Assembly: GCF_036373705.1 (NCBI RefSeq)
Contig: NC_089851.1
Location: 60,559,850 to 60,623,849, forward strand
Direction of reading: 5' to 3'
Source: Amia ocellicauda
Lineage: Eukaryota; Chordata; Actinopteri; Amiiformes; Amiidae
Length of the DNA stretch: 64,000 nt
The notes beneath the pieces are model-generated. The model did no database searches. It was given only the letters and a program-made list of their open reading frames with translations, and had not been told where the DNA came from. Positions 25,291 through 34,926 of the stretch are shown piece by piece. Within the stretch, counting starts at the first letter, position 1. The number at the start of each line of letters is the position of its first letter. Made by a program: the position numbers and the translations under genes.

Positions 25291-26879
25291 ACCAAAGTCA
25301 ATCAGATGCTTGCCTTGCCGTCCATCCATCCATCTATCAATCTATCTATCTATGACTCTCGATATCTAACTCTCTTACTTGCTATCGCTCCCCCCATGTT
25401 CAATAGCATAGTAGCATAACTGCAGATCACGGACCACTGTCAATCAGATGCTTGCCTTGCCATCCATCCATCCATCTATCTATCTATCTATCTATCTATG
25501 ACTCTCGATATCTAACTCTCTTGCTTCCTATCGCTCCCCCAATGGTCAGTAGTATAGTAGCATAACAATAGATCAGGGACCACTGTCAATCAGATGCTTG
25601 CCTTGTCGTCCATCCATCCATCTATCTATCTATCTATATAGCTATCTATCTTGCTATATAGCTAGCTATCGATCTATGACTCTCAATATCTAACTCTCTT
25701 GCTTGCTATCGCTCCCCCAATGGTCAGTAGCATAGTAGCATAACATCAGATCACGGACCAATGTCAATCAGATGCTTGCCTTGCCGCCCATCCATCCATC
25801 CATCTATCTATCTATCTATCTATCTATCTATGACTCTCGATATCTAACTCGCTTGCTATCGCTCCCCCAAAGGTCAGTAGCATAGAAGCATAACAGCAGA
25901 TCACGGACCACTGTCAATAAGATACTTGCCTTGCCGTCCATCCATCCATCTATCTATCTATCTATCTATGACTCTTGATATCTCACTCTCTTGCTTGCTA
26001 TCGTTCCCCAATGGTCAGTAGCATAGTAGCATAACAGCAGATCATGGACCACTGTCAATCAGATGCTTGCCTTGCCGTCCATCCATCCATCTATCTATCT
26101 ATCTATCAATGACTATCGATATCTAACTCTCTTGCTTGCTATCGCTCCCCCAATGGTCAGTAGCATAGTAGCATAACAGCAGATCACGGACCACTGTCAA
26201 TCAGATGCTTGCCTTGCCGTCCATCCATCTATCTATCTATCTATCTATGACTCTTGATATCTAACTCTCTTGCTTGCTATCGCTCCCCCAATGGTCAGTC
26301 GCATTGTAGCATAACAGCAGATCACGGACCACTGTCAATCAGATGCTTGCCTTGCCGTCCATCCATCCATCTATCTATCTATCTATCTATGACTCTCGAT
26401 ATCTAACTCTCTTGCTTGCTATCGCTCCCCCAATGGTCAGTAGCATAGTAGCATAACAGCAGATCACGGACCACTGTCAATCAGATGCTTGCCTTGCCGT
26501 CCATCCATGCATCCATCTATCTATCTATCTATCAATGACTCTCGATATCTAACTCTCTTGCTTGCTATCGCTCTCCAAATGGTCAGTAGCATAGTAGCAT
26601 AACAGCAGATCACGGACCACTGTCAATCAGATGCTTGCCTTGCCGTCCATCCATCCATCTATCTATCTATCTATCTATCTATGACTCTCGATATCTAACT
26701 CTCTTGCTTGCTATCGCTCCCCCAATGGTCAGTAGCATAGTAGCATAACAGCAGATCACGGACCACTGTCAATCAGATGCTTGCCTTGCCGTCCATCCAT
26801 CCATCCATCTATCTATCTATCTATCTATCTATCAATGACTCTCGATATCTAACTCTCTTGCATGCTATCGCTCCCCCAA

Positions 26880-27720
26880 TGGTCAGTAGCATAGTAGCAT
26901 AACAGCAGATCACGGACCACTGTCAATCAGATGTTTGCCTTGCCGTCCATCCATCCATCTATCTATCTATCTATCGATGACTCTTGTTATCTAACTCTCT
27001 TGCTTGGTATCGCTCCCCCAATGGTCAGTAGCATAGTAGCATAACAGCAGATCATGGACCACTGTCAATCAGATGCTTGCCTTGCCGTCCATCCATCCAT
27101 CTATCTGTCTATCTATCTATGACTCTTGATATCTAACTCTATTGCTTGCTATCGCTCCCCCAATGCCAGTAGCATAGTAGCATAACAGCAGATCACGGAC
27201 CACTGTTAATCAGATGCTTGCCTTGCCGTCCATCCATCCATCCATCTATCTATCTATCTATCAATGACTCTCGATATCTAACTCTCTTGCTTGCTATCAC
27301 TCCCCCAATGGTCAGTAGCATAGTAGCATAACAGCAGATCACGGACCACTGTCAATCAGATGTTTGCCTTGCCGTCCATCCATCCATCTATCTATCTATC
27401 TATCGATGACTCTTGTTATCTAACTCTCTTGCTTGGTATCGCTCCCCCAATGGTCAGTAGCATAGTAGCATAACTGCAGATCATGGACCACTGTCAATCA
27501 GATGCTTGCCTTGCCGTCCATCCATCCATCTATCTGTCTATCTATCTATGACTCTTGATATCTAACTCTATTGCTTGCTATCGCTCCCCCAATGCCAGTA
27601 GCATAGTAGCATAACAGCAGATCACGGACCACTGTTAATCAGATGCTTGCCTTGCCGTCCATCCATCCATCCATCTATCTATCTATCTATCAATGACTCT
27701 CGATATCTAACTCTCTTGCT
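26880..27720. repeat. Three-unit satellite trimer duplicated in tandem
   Basis: A block of roughly 430 bp with private variants (CAGATGTTTGCC, TCGATGACTCTTGTTATC, CTTGGTATCGC, CCAATGCCAGTAG) occurs twice in a row. Confidence 0.75.
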
Positions 27721-29982
27721 TGCTATCACTCCCCCAATGGTCAGTAGCATAGTAGCATAACAGCAGATCACGGACCACTGTCAATCAGATGCTTGCCTTG
27801 CCGTCCATCCATCCATCCATCTATCTATCTGTTTATCAATGACTCTCGATATCTAACTCTCTTGCTTGCTATCGCTCCCCCAATGGTCAGTAGCATAGTA
27901 GCATAACAGCAGATCACGGACCACTGTCAATCAGATGCTTGCCTTGCCGTCCATTCATCCATCTATCTATCTAGCTATCTATGACTCTCGATATCTAACT
28001 CTCTTGCTTGCTATCGCTCCCCCAATGCCAGTAGCATAGTAGCATAACTGCAGATCACGGACCACTGTCAATCAGATGCTTGCCTTGCCGTCCATCCATC
28101 CATCCATCTATCTATCTATGTATTTCTCTCGATATCTAACTCTCTTGCTTGCTATCGCTCCCCCAATGGTCAGTAGCATAGTAGCATAACAGCAGATCAC
28201 GGACCACTGTCAATCAGATGCTTGCCTTGCCGTCCATCCATCCATCCATCTATCTATCTATCTATCTATGACTCTCGATATCTAACTCTCTTGCTTGCTA
28301 TCGCTCCCCCAATGGTCAGTAGCATAGTAGCATAACAGCAGATCACGGACCACTGTCAATCAGATGCTTGCCTTGCCGTCCATCCATCCATCTATCTATC
28401 TATCTATCTATGACTCTCAAAATCTAACTCTCTTGTTTGCTATCGCTCCCCCAATTGTTCAGTAGCATAGTAGCATAACAGCAGATCACGGACCACTGTC
28501 AATCAGATGCTTGCCTTGCCATCCATCCATCCATCTATCTATATATCTATCTATGACTCTCGATATCTAACTCTCTTGCTTGCTATCGCTCCCCCAATGG
28601 TCAGTAGCATAGTAGCAAAACAGCAGATCATGGACCAAAGTCAATCAGATGCTTGCCTTGTCGTCCATCCATCCATCTATCAATCTATCTATCTATGACT
28701 CTCGATATCTAACTCTCTTACTTGCTATCGCTCCCCCAATGGTCAGTAGCATAGTAGCATAACAGCAGATCACGGACCACTGTCATTCAGATGCTTGCCT
28801 TGCCGTCCATCCATCTATATATCTATCTATCTATCTATCTATGACTCTCGATATCTAACTCTCTTGCTTGCTATCGCTCCCCCAATGGTCAGTAGCATAG
28901 TAGCATAACAGCAGATCACGGACCACTGTCAATCAGATGCTTGCCTTGCAGTCTATCCATCCATCCATCTATCTATCTATCTATCTATGACTCTCAATAT
29001 CTAACTCTCTTGCTTGCTATCGCTCCCCCAATGTTCAATAGCATAGTAGCATAACTGCAGATCACGGACCACTGTCAATCAGATGCTTGCCTTGCCATCC
29101 ATCCATCCATCTATCTATCTATCTATCTATGACTCTCGATATCTAACTCTCTTGCTTCCTATCGCTCCCCCAATGGTCAGTAGCATAGTAGCATAACAAA
29201 AGATCAGGGACCACTGTCAATCAGATGCTTGCCTTGTCGTCCATCCATCCATCTATCTATCTATCTATCTATGACTCTCAATATCTAACTCTCTTACTTG
29301 CTATCGCTCCCCCAATGTTCAGTAGCATAGTAGCATAACAGCAGATCACGGACCACTGTCATTCAGATGCTTGCCTTGCCGTCTATCTATCTATCTATTT
29401 ATCTATCTATGACTCTCGATATCTAACTCTCTTGCTTGCTATCGCTCCCCCAATGTTCAGTAGCATAGTAGCATAACAGCAGATCATGGACCAAAGTCAA
29501 TCAGATGCTTGCCTTGCCGTCCATCCATCCATCTATCAATCTATCTATCTATGACTTGATATCTAACTCTCTTGCTTGCTATCGCTCCCCCAATGCCAGT
29601 AGCATAGTAGCATAACAGCAGTTCACGGACCACTGTCATTCAGATGCTTGCCTTGCCGTCCATCCATCTATATATCTATCTATGACTCTTGATATCTAAA
29701 TCTCTTGCTTGCTATCGCTCCCCCAATGGTCAGTAGCATAGTAGCATAACAGCAGATCACGGACCACTGTCAATCAGATGCTTGCCTTGCAGTCCATCCA
29801 TCCATCCATCCATCCATCTATCTATCTATCTATGACTCTCGATATCTAACTCTCTTGCTTGCTATCGCTCCCCCAATGGTCACGTATGTTGCATTCAACG
29901 ACAAAGAAAATTGTGTGCTGGAAATGATTTCTGGCAACTGTGAAGGAACTGCATGACTGCAGCAACCACAACACCTCTGTCT

Positions 29983-30056
29983 GTCTCTGTGGCACAATCG
30001 GTCAGTGCGTTTGGCTGTTAACTGAAAGGATGGTGGTTCGAATCCACCCAGGGACG
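29983..30056 (+). tRNA. tRNA-Asn(GTT), module 7, best-preserved copy
   Basis: Acceptor GTCTCTG pairs fully with CAGGGAC, unlike the other six copies. The T arm is canonical (GGTTCGAATCC) and the loop is CTGTTAA; the anticodon stem has two G-T wobbles. TTTTT follows within 10 bases. Most likely of the Asn set to be functional. Confidence 0.85.
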
Positions 30057-30220
30057 GCCCATTTTTCCCCCCGCCCCTTGTTATTGTTTCTACTTCTGGC
30101 GGTCAGCTTGCCAGACTGCGGCTACAGTAACCTTAAGCTGCTTGCTGCGGGCGGCCATCTTGCAAAAATGTATTGAGCGTTTAGAAACTTCCTTTCCATT
30201 GCCTAGGCCAACATAAACCA

Positions 30221-30294
30221 TGGCACTGCTGGGAGTCAAACCCAGGGTTTCCTGTTTACAAGACAGGCGCTTTGACCAACTAAGCCACGGTGCC
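30221..30294 (-). tRNA. tRNA-Thr(TGT), module 7
   Basis: Loop CTTGTAA. The T loop reads GGTTTGACTCC, a B-box change relative to modules 4-6, so activity may be reduced. Confidence 0.8.
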
Positions 30295-30337
30295 AGGACT
30301 CTCCCATTCCCCAGTGCCTACACTCAGGCGTAAGGCA

Positions 30338-30412
30338 CAAAACAAAACAAAACAAAACAAAACAAAACAAAACAAAACAAAACAAAACAAAACAAAACAA
30401 AACAAAACAAAA
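30338..30412. repeat. (AAAAC)n microsatellite, module 7
   Basis: About 15 pure units. Confidence 0.97.
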
Positions 30413-30709
30413 TCTGGATGCAGGCTGCAACAAAGGAAGCACACAGAGGTGAAAACGTAAGGTTGACGGGAGTAACAAGCTCCCTGTTGCGACTGTCCAG
30501 GGGCGGCAATGGGAATTGGACGTTGGCCGTTAGGTGCGCGTAGCGCGTGTCCTTTGGGTTCTGGTTCTTCTTTACAAACCGGCGTCTGTCCAGTTGGCTT
30601 TCCGGTTCATTACGTCCTCTGATGGCTTTACGATAAGCCTATCTTGCTAAAACTGATGGTCGACAAAGCGGAATCACAAGCTTCGCAAGGAGCACACAAA
30701 GCCCGCCTA

Positions 30710-30783
30710 AGGCACCGCTGGGATTTGAACCCAGGACCTCCTGTTTACTAGACAGGCGCTTTAACCAACTGAGCCACGGCGCC
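30710..30783 (-). tRNA. tRNA-Thr(AGT), module 7
   Basis: Canonical tRNA-Thr(AGT), loop CTAGTAA, with one change in the D arm (GGCTCAGTTGG instead of GGCTTAGTTGG), which is still a good A box. Confidence 0.9.
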
Positions 30784-30806
30784 AAATCTGCAGCTGATGC
30801 TGCTGA

Positions 30807-30829
30807 TGGTCTTTGAGACCCTTTTTTTG
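30807..30829. repeat. 23-bp hairpin/T-run direct repeat, left copy
   Basis: Contains GGTCT-TTG-AGACC, a 5-bp stem hairpin, followed by a run of seven T. An identical copy lies at 31,712-31,734. It could act as a Pol III terminator on the plus strand, but no plus-strand tRNA directly precedes it. Confidence 0.8.
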
Positions 30830-30905
30830 GCTCACGTGCTGAAAGGACCAGGGAGGGCGCTATCCTTGACCCGTTTCAAACAGGGCAAAAAGGAGCACTC
30901 GCTGT

Positions 30906-30988
30906 TGTCAGAAGTGGGATTCGAACCCACGCCTCCAGGGGAGACTGCGACCTGAACGCAGCGCCTTAGACCGCTCGGCCATCCTGAC
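30906..30988 (-). tRNA. tRNA-Leu(CAG)
   Basis: Reverse complement starts GTCAGGATGGCCGAGCGGTC and ends CCCACTTCTGACA, with anticodon arm CTGCG-TTCAGGT-CGCAG and the long variable arm of type II tRNAs. It has good A and B boxes (GGTTCGAATCC) and a TTTTT terminator about 16 bases past the 3' end. Very close to vertebrate tRNA-Leu(CAG). Confidence 0.95.
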
Positions 30989-31192
30989 TGCCTGGCGGGG
31001 CCCTAGCGCAGCAGGTCGCGGTCCAGGACTGCTTTCCGGAGCCTGAGCTGACCGAAGGACACTAACAAGGTGGAATAAAGCAGGCAGGGGAGGCAGCGAT
31101 GCTGCCCTCGCCTTGCCCTGAGACATTCAGAATCGGAAAGGGGCGTGGCGAAAGATGTGGGGGCGGAGAAGGTGGGATGCGGCAAGCCCGGC

Positions 31193-31263
31193 TCCTCGTT
31201 AGTATAGTGGTGAGTATCCCCGCCTGTCACGCGGAGACTGGGGTTCGATTCCCCGACGGGGAG
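31193..31263 (+). tRNA. tRNA-Asp(GTC), slightly degenerate
   Basis: TCCTCGTTAGTATAGTGGTG, anticodon arm around CTGTCAC (GTC), B box GGTTCGATTCC, and acceptor TCCTCGT pairing with ACGGGGA. It is one base shorter than usual in the anticodon-stem/variable region (GCGGAGAC for GCGGGAGAC), which costs one stem pair. A TTTT lies about 14 bases downstream. Confidence 0.88.
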
Positions 31264-31476
31264 GTTCCTTGTGTGGTTTTGCTGCCCCCGCCTAGGGTGG
31301 GAAGGCTGCACAAAGGACTTGGGAACAGAATGAAAGAAAGAGGTGTGTGAACTGATGTCACCCCAGCAAGAGCAAGGAATTATACCAGGGTTCCGACGCG
31401 CCTCTGCGTGTTCGTATGGACATCTTTCTGTCCTTATATACAGATCTCTATATGTTGATCTATATTTTTTTAAGTC

Positions 31477-31519
31477 ACAGACAGACAGACAGACAGACAG
31501 ATAGATAGATAGAGAGAGA
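31477..31519. repeat. (CAGA)n/(TAGA)n microsatellite
   Basis: Six or more CAGA units pass into TAGA and GAGA units. Confidence 0.95.
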
Positions 31520-31601
31520 TTGCAAAAGGGTCTGTGACAGAAGCACAGCTCAAGAAGGGGGGCCTGCAAGGCAGAGAGGGGTCGGCGCTGCTCTTCAGCA
31601 T

Positions 31602-31683
31602 CATAGCCGGCAGGATTCGAACCTGCGCAGGGAGACCCCAAAGGATTGCTAGTCCATCATCTTAACAACTCGGCCACGACTAC
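31602..31683 (-). tRNA. tRNA-Ser-like gene with AGC anticodon
   Basis: Reverse complement starts GTAGTCGTGGCCGAGTTG and has the long variable arm and B box GGTTCGAATCC of tRNA-Ser(AGA). The anticodon loop is CTAGCAA, giving AGC, an alanine anticodon. The D loop lacks one of the conserved GG (GAGTTGTTAA), and the anticodon stem has a T-T mismatch. The acceptor stem pairs only with two G-T wobbles. Most likely a pseudogene of tRNA-Ser(AGA). Confidence 0.75.
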
Positions 31684-31711
31684 CACGCGTCAGGCACCCC
31701 GGTGGCGCGGT

Positions 31712-31734
31712 TGGTCTTTGAGACCCTTTTTTTG
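31712..31734. repeat. 23-bp hairpin/T-run direct repeat, right copy
   Basis: Identical to 30,807-30,829. Just before it, GGCACCCCGGTGGCGCGGTT resembles a broken tRNA 5' half. Confidence 0.8.
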
Positions 31735-32808
31735 TTGTATGTTGTTAATTGCATGATGTCAATACCAGAGGAAGTGTGTGAATACAAAACATGTGCAAAG
31801 GCAACTTGTATTCATTTAAACAGACAATGACATTTCTCTGGGATTGTGTTATTTCTGCACATGACCTTCAGACCTGCAGGAGAAGCTATTGTGTATTTGC
31901 ACCGCTGTTGGATTTAGTTTGCATAGTGAGGCTTTTAACACACAGCCTCCAACAGCGATGACACATCAGGTGTTTGTTTGGCTAGAAAGCAGCCATCCAG
32001 AAATTAAAGTATTTCAGCAATTTCCTGACATGCTAAGGAACATTTCCCCTTTTCACATCTTCTTCTAGCATTTCAATAGATTGTGATAGATTTGCAAGTG
32101 ATTTTCAGCAACACTGCACAGTGTGCTCTCCACCCAAGTCTGTCTCCCCATTTCCCAGAAACATGCATTACCCACCAGAGACCTCCAGCATTACGTTAAT
32201 GGCAAGGATGGTTGCGACAGTTAAGCAGGTAGTGTTTTCAATTCTAACATTTTCCCTTACAGTTTTATGTTTGACTTCCCTTAATTAAAGACATTAAAAT
32301 GCATTTATTTATTGACTGTATTACATTAAATCAACATGCAGGGGAACAATCTTAAGCCTTAAGTTGAGGATGGATTCTGAATTACATAAGGTAGAGAATT
32401 CTAGCTTTGTCTACAGTGTTTTGAATTAATTACTTAATTATTTCACATAAATGACTGCAATTCTTTAAATTCTTCAGATGTGTGTTCCACTGTGTTCTTA
32501 TTTCAAAGCCTTTAACTTTCAAGAATGTGTTATCCCGTGTTAAATTGTACACTTGAACCAACTGCTGATGTTTATATATTTTTTGTCCTTTGGGAACTAT
32601 TTCACAGAAAATCTGTTATCAATGTAGCATTAAGTGGGGGGGTATATTTTGATAAGAGCATTTTAGCTCTGAGCTGAAGAAGACCTCTCCCCCAAAGTTA
32701 TCAGATTTCCTAAGCTCATCAGCGTGTGAACTGGTTTACATCAAAGTGGCAGTCTTGGGAGGATGGCACCGAGAATGGGCCAAATAGCTTGGAATCCCTG
32801 CTGTGAAA
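31735..32808. other. AT-rich intergenic sequence
   Basis: No coding frame, tRNA or recognised repeat is visible. Short open frames here have no recognisable protein character. Confidence 0.6.
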
Positions 32809-33035
32809 TGTCTGGGGAATATGGCATGGAGGAAATAAAAAAGCTTTGAAGTGGACGAGAGCCAAAATCCCGACACAGAGCTAGGAACACAGGCCAACCA
32901 GCATTTCCAAAAGATGACATAGATTGACATCAGTCATAAATCAAGCCCTCCATCCAATAGAACACTGGGGGCTGAAACCGAAATTCAATCTCACAAACTC
33001 AAGAACCAATCATCTATTGATCTGACAGGCGTATA

Positions 33036-34256
33036 CACTCACCTAAAGGATTATTAGGAACACCTGTTCAATTTCTCATTAATGCAATTATCTAACCAAC
33101 CAATCACATGGCAGTTGCTTCAATGCATTTAGGGGTGTGGTCCTGGTCAAGACAATCTCCTGAACTCCAAACTGAATGTCTGAATGGGAAAGAAAGGTGA
33201 TTTATGCCATTTTGAGCGTGGCATGGTTGTTGGTGCCAGACGGGCCGGTCTGAGTATTTCACAATCTGCTCAGTTACTGGGATTTTCACGCACAATTATT
33301 TCTAGGGTTTACAAAGAATGGTGTGAAAAGGGAAAAACATCCAGTATGCGGCAGTCCTGTGGGCGAAAATGCCTTGTTGATGCTAGAGGTCAGAGGAGAA
33401 TGGGCCGACTGATTCAAGCTGATAGAAGAGCAACTTTGACTGAAATAACCACTCACTACAACCGAGGTATGCAGCAAAGCATTTGTGAAGCCACAACACA
33501 TACAACCTTGAGGCGGATGGGCTACAACAGCAAAAGACCCCACCGGGTACCACTCATCTCCACTACAAATAGGAAAAAGAGGCTACAATTTGCACAAGCT
33601 CACCAAAATTGGACAGTTGAAGACTGGAAAAATTTTGCCTGGTCTGATGAGTCTCGATTTCTGTTGAGACATTCAGATGGTAGAGTCAGAATTTGGCGTA
33701 AACAGAATGAGAACATGGATCCATCATGCCTTGTTACCACTGTGCAGGCTGGTGGTGGTGGTGTAATGGTGTGGGGGATGTTTTCTTGGCACACTTTAGG
33801 CCCCTTAGTGCCAATTGGGCATCGTTTAAATGCCACGGCCTACCTGAGCATTGTTTCTGACCATGTCCATGCCTTTATGACCACCATGTACCCATCCTCT
33901 GATGGCTACTTCCAGCAGGATAATGCACCATGTCACAAAGGTCGAAACATTTCAAATTGGTTTCTTGAACCTGACAATGAGTTCACTGTACTAAACTGGC
34001 CCCCACAGTCACCAGATCTCAACCCAATAGAGCATCTTTGGGATGTGGTGGAACGGGAGCTTCGTGCCCTGGATGTGCATCCCACAAATCTCCATCAACT
34101 GCAATATGCTATCCTATCAATATGGGCCAACATTTCTGAAGAATGCTTTCAGCACCTTGTTGAATCAATGCCACATAGAATTAAGGCAGTTCTGAAGGCA
34201 AAAGGGGGTCAAACACAGTATTAGTATGGTGTTCCTAATAATCCTTTAGGTGAGTG
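33036..34256 (+). mobile_element. Tc1/mariner DD36E transposon, copy 1
   Basis: Element of 1,221 bp with perfect 29-bp terminal inverted repeats (33,036-33,064 and 34,228-34,256; tips CACTCACC and GGTGAGTG), flanked by TA target duplications. One intact transposase gene fills most of it. A second copy of the same length is at 40,728. Confidence 0.96.
33184..34224 (+). CDS. Tc1/mariner transposase (DD36E type), intact
   Basis: 346 residues, a usual length for Tc1-like transposases, acting in the nucleus by cut-and-paste at TA sites. An N-terminal paired-like helix-turn-helix region (about residues 8-110, with ISQSAQLLGFSRTIISRVYK) binds the inverted repeats. The catalytic triad is visible: D155 in WSDESRF, D246 in QQDNAPCHK and E283 in SPDLNPIEHLW. 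There are 36 residues between the second D and the E. That spacing fits the DD36E lineage described as Incomer rather than classical DD34E Tc1; the family assignment is inference. A glycine-rich stretch (GGGGVMVWG) precedes the second D. The start was chosen as the first ATG after the left repeat and agrees with copy 2. No internal stop or frameshift. Confidence 0.95.
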   Translation: MGKKGDLCHFERGMVVGARRAGLSISQSAQLLGFSRTIISRVYKEWCEKGKTSSMRQSCGRKCLVDARGQRRMGRLIQADRRATLTEITTHYNRGMQQSICEATTHTTLRRMGYNSKRPHRVPLISTTNRKKRLQFAQAHQNWTVEDWKNFAWSDESRFLLRHSDGRVRIWRKQNENMDPSCLVTTVQAGGGGVMVWGMFSWHTLGPLVPIGHRLNATAYLSIVSDHVHAFMTTMYPSSDGYFQQDNAPCHKGRNISNWFLEPDNEFTVLNWPPQSPDLNPIEHLWDVVERELRALDVHPTNLHQLQYAILSIWANISEECFQHLVESMPHRIKAVLKAKGGQTQY

Positions 34257-34540
34257 TAAAGGGTAGCGCACGGCATCTCTCTCTCTCACCTGAACCAGTA
34301 ACTCGCTGCCACAGCTCAACCTGTACCAGAAACCAACCAAGTCTTTGCCGGGAACAGAAGAGTTAAACTGGGAGAAGGAGATTGAGCTGTACGAAGAAAT
34401 CTGTAAAGATCTTTATTCAGTTAAAGAACTTTAGAAACTGCGCCTGCCCGCCTGTACCCATCTGATCAGTGGAGTGAATACAGCTGGACAATTGACTAAG
34501 TCGACTGCAATACGAAAGTGTTCAGTCATTTAAATAGCTA

Positions 34541-34926
34541 TTGAGTCTTAAGAAACTTGACCCTTGGAAACAAACAGGGCCTTGCTTTCCACAAAGACTT
34601 TGTCTTCAAGTAACTATGGTGGAAACCCTCCTTGCAAAGAAGATCCTGTGCACATTCTTGGAGCCTTCAAACCAGTGGAAAATCAGTTTGGAAAAGACTC
34701 TACTATCGCGAAACCCCAACTTCCAGGTGCATCGACTGAGTGGAAGTTCTTGGACAAAGCCGAACCGGACTGCCTTTGTTCCAAACCACACGGACCTCGT
34801 GCCGTGTGCTGTTATCTGAGCCCGAAGGCAGAGAGGCCTCTCTGCGACGAAGTTCAGATAAGTTTAACAGTTTGGAGTTTATTATTCATGACATTTGAGA
34901 AATCAATTAGATATGTTATTCTGTGA
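34541..34926 (+). other. Open frames inside the LTR-like region, probably not genes
   Basis: Two overlapping frames of 92 and 120 codons lie in a slightly GC-richer patch. Neither has a recognisable domain. If the surrounding sequence is an LTR, they are chance frames. Confidence 0.4.

Larger units (their letters stand above)
9288..29877. repeat. Main satellite array of about 20.6 kb
   Basis: About 145 tandem units of 138-146 bp. Each has the order GCATAGTAGCATAACAGCAG, GATCACGGACCACTGTCAAT, CAGATGCTTGCCTTGCCGTC, (CATC)n(TATC)n, TGACTCTCGATATCTAACTC, GCTATCGCTCCCCCAATGGT. Recurrent variants (AACAAAAGATCAGGG, AACATCAGATC, GTTCAATAGCATAG, CTCGCTTGC) define higher-order units. No gene, tRNA or transposon interrupts it. 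Confidence 0.95.
29877..30800. repeat. tRNA module 7, right end of the array
   Basis: Last full-length module, more than 20 kb from module 6. It carries its own changes (CTCTGTCTGTCTCTGTGG, GGGAGTCAAACCC). It ends the repetitive domain and abuts unique sequence with the tRNA-Leu and tRNA-Asp genes. Confidence 0.92.

Noticed and set aside
670-28698. Repeated frames reading PSIHPSIYLSIYDSRYLTLLLAIAPPMVSSIVA
   Set aside because: Direct translation of the satellite unit with its tetranucleotide core; no start context, codon bias or independent support.
9288-29877. CRISPR-like regular repeat array
   Set aside because: The whole 140-bp unit is repeated with no unique spacers, in a vertebrate context; this is satellite DNA.
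288-30509. Long minus-strand frames rich in CFVLFCFVLF and plus-strand frames rich in NKTKQNKTKQ
   Set aside because: They are six-frame readings of (AAAAC)n microsatellites running into tRNA sequence; a pentanucleotide repeat stays open in several frames by chance.
1-30800. tRNA-derived SINE family as the source of the modules
   Set aside because: The tRNA bodies are complete with correct 3' ends, occur in fixed order and orientation with shared flanks, and lack A-rich tails and short target duplications. Tandem block duplication explains them better.
31099-31350. 83-codon plus-strand frame across tRNA-Asp
   Set aside because: Overlaps a clear tRNA gene; GC-rich chance frame.
31003-31641. 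212-codon minus-strand frame over the tRNA-Asp and tRNA-Ser region
   Set aside because: It runs antisense through tRNA genes and a CAGA microsatellite; no domain character.
33104-33836. Minus-strand frames inside the Tc1 transposase genes (also 40,796-41,528)
   Set aside because: Antisense shadows of the transposase; both copies show them because the DNA is the same.
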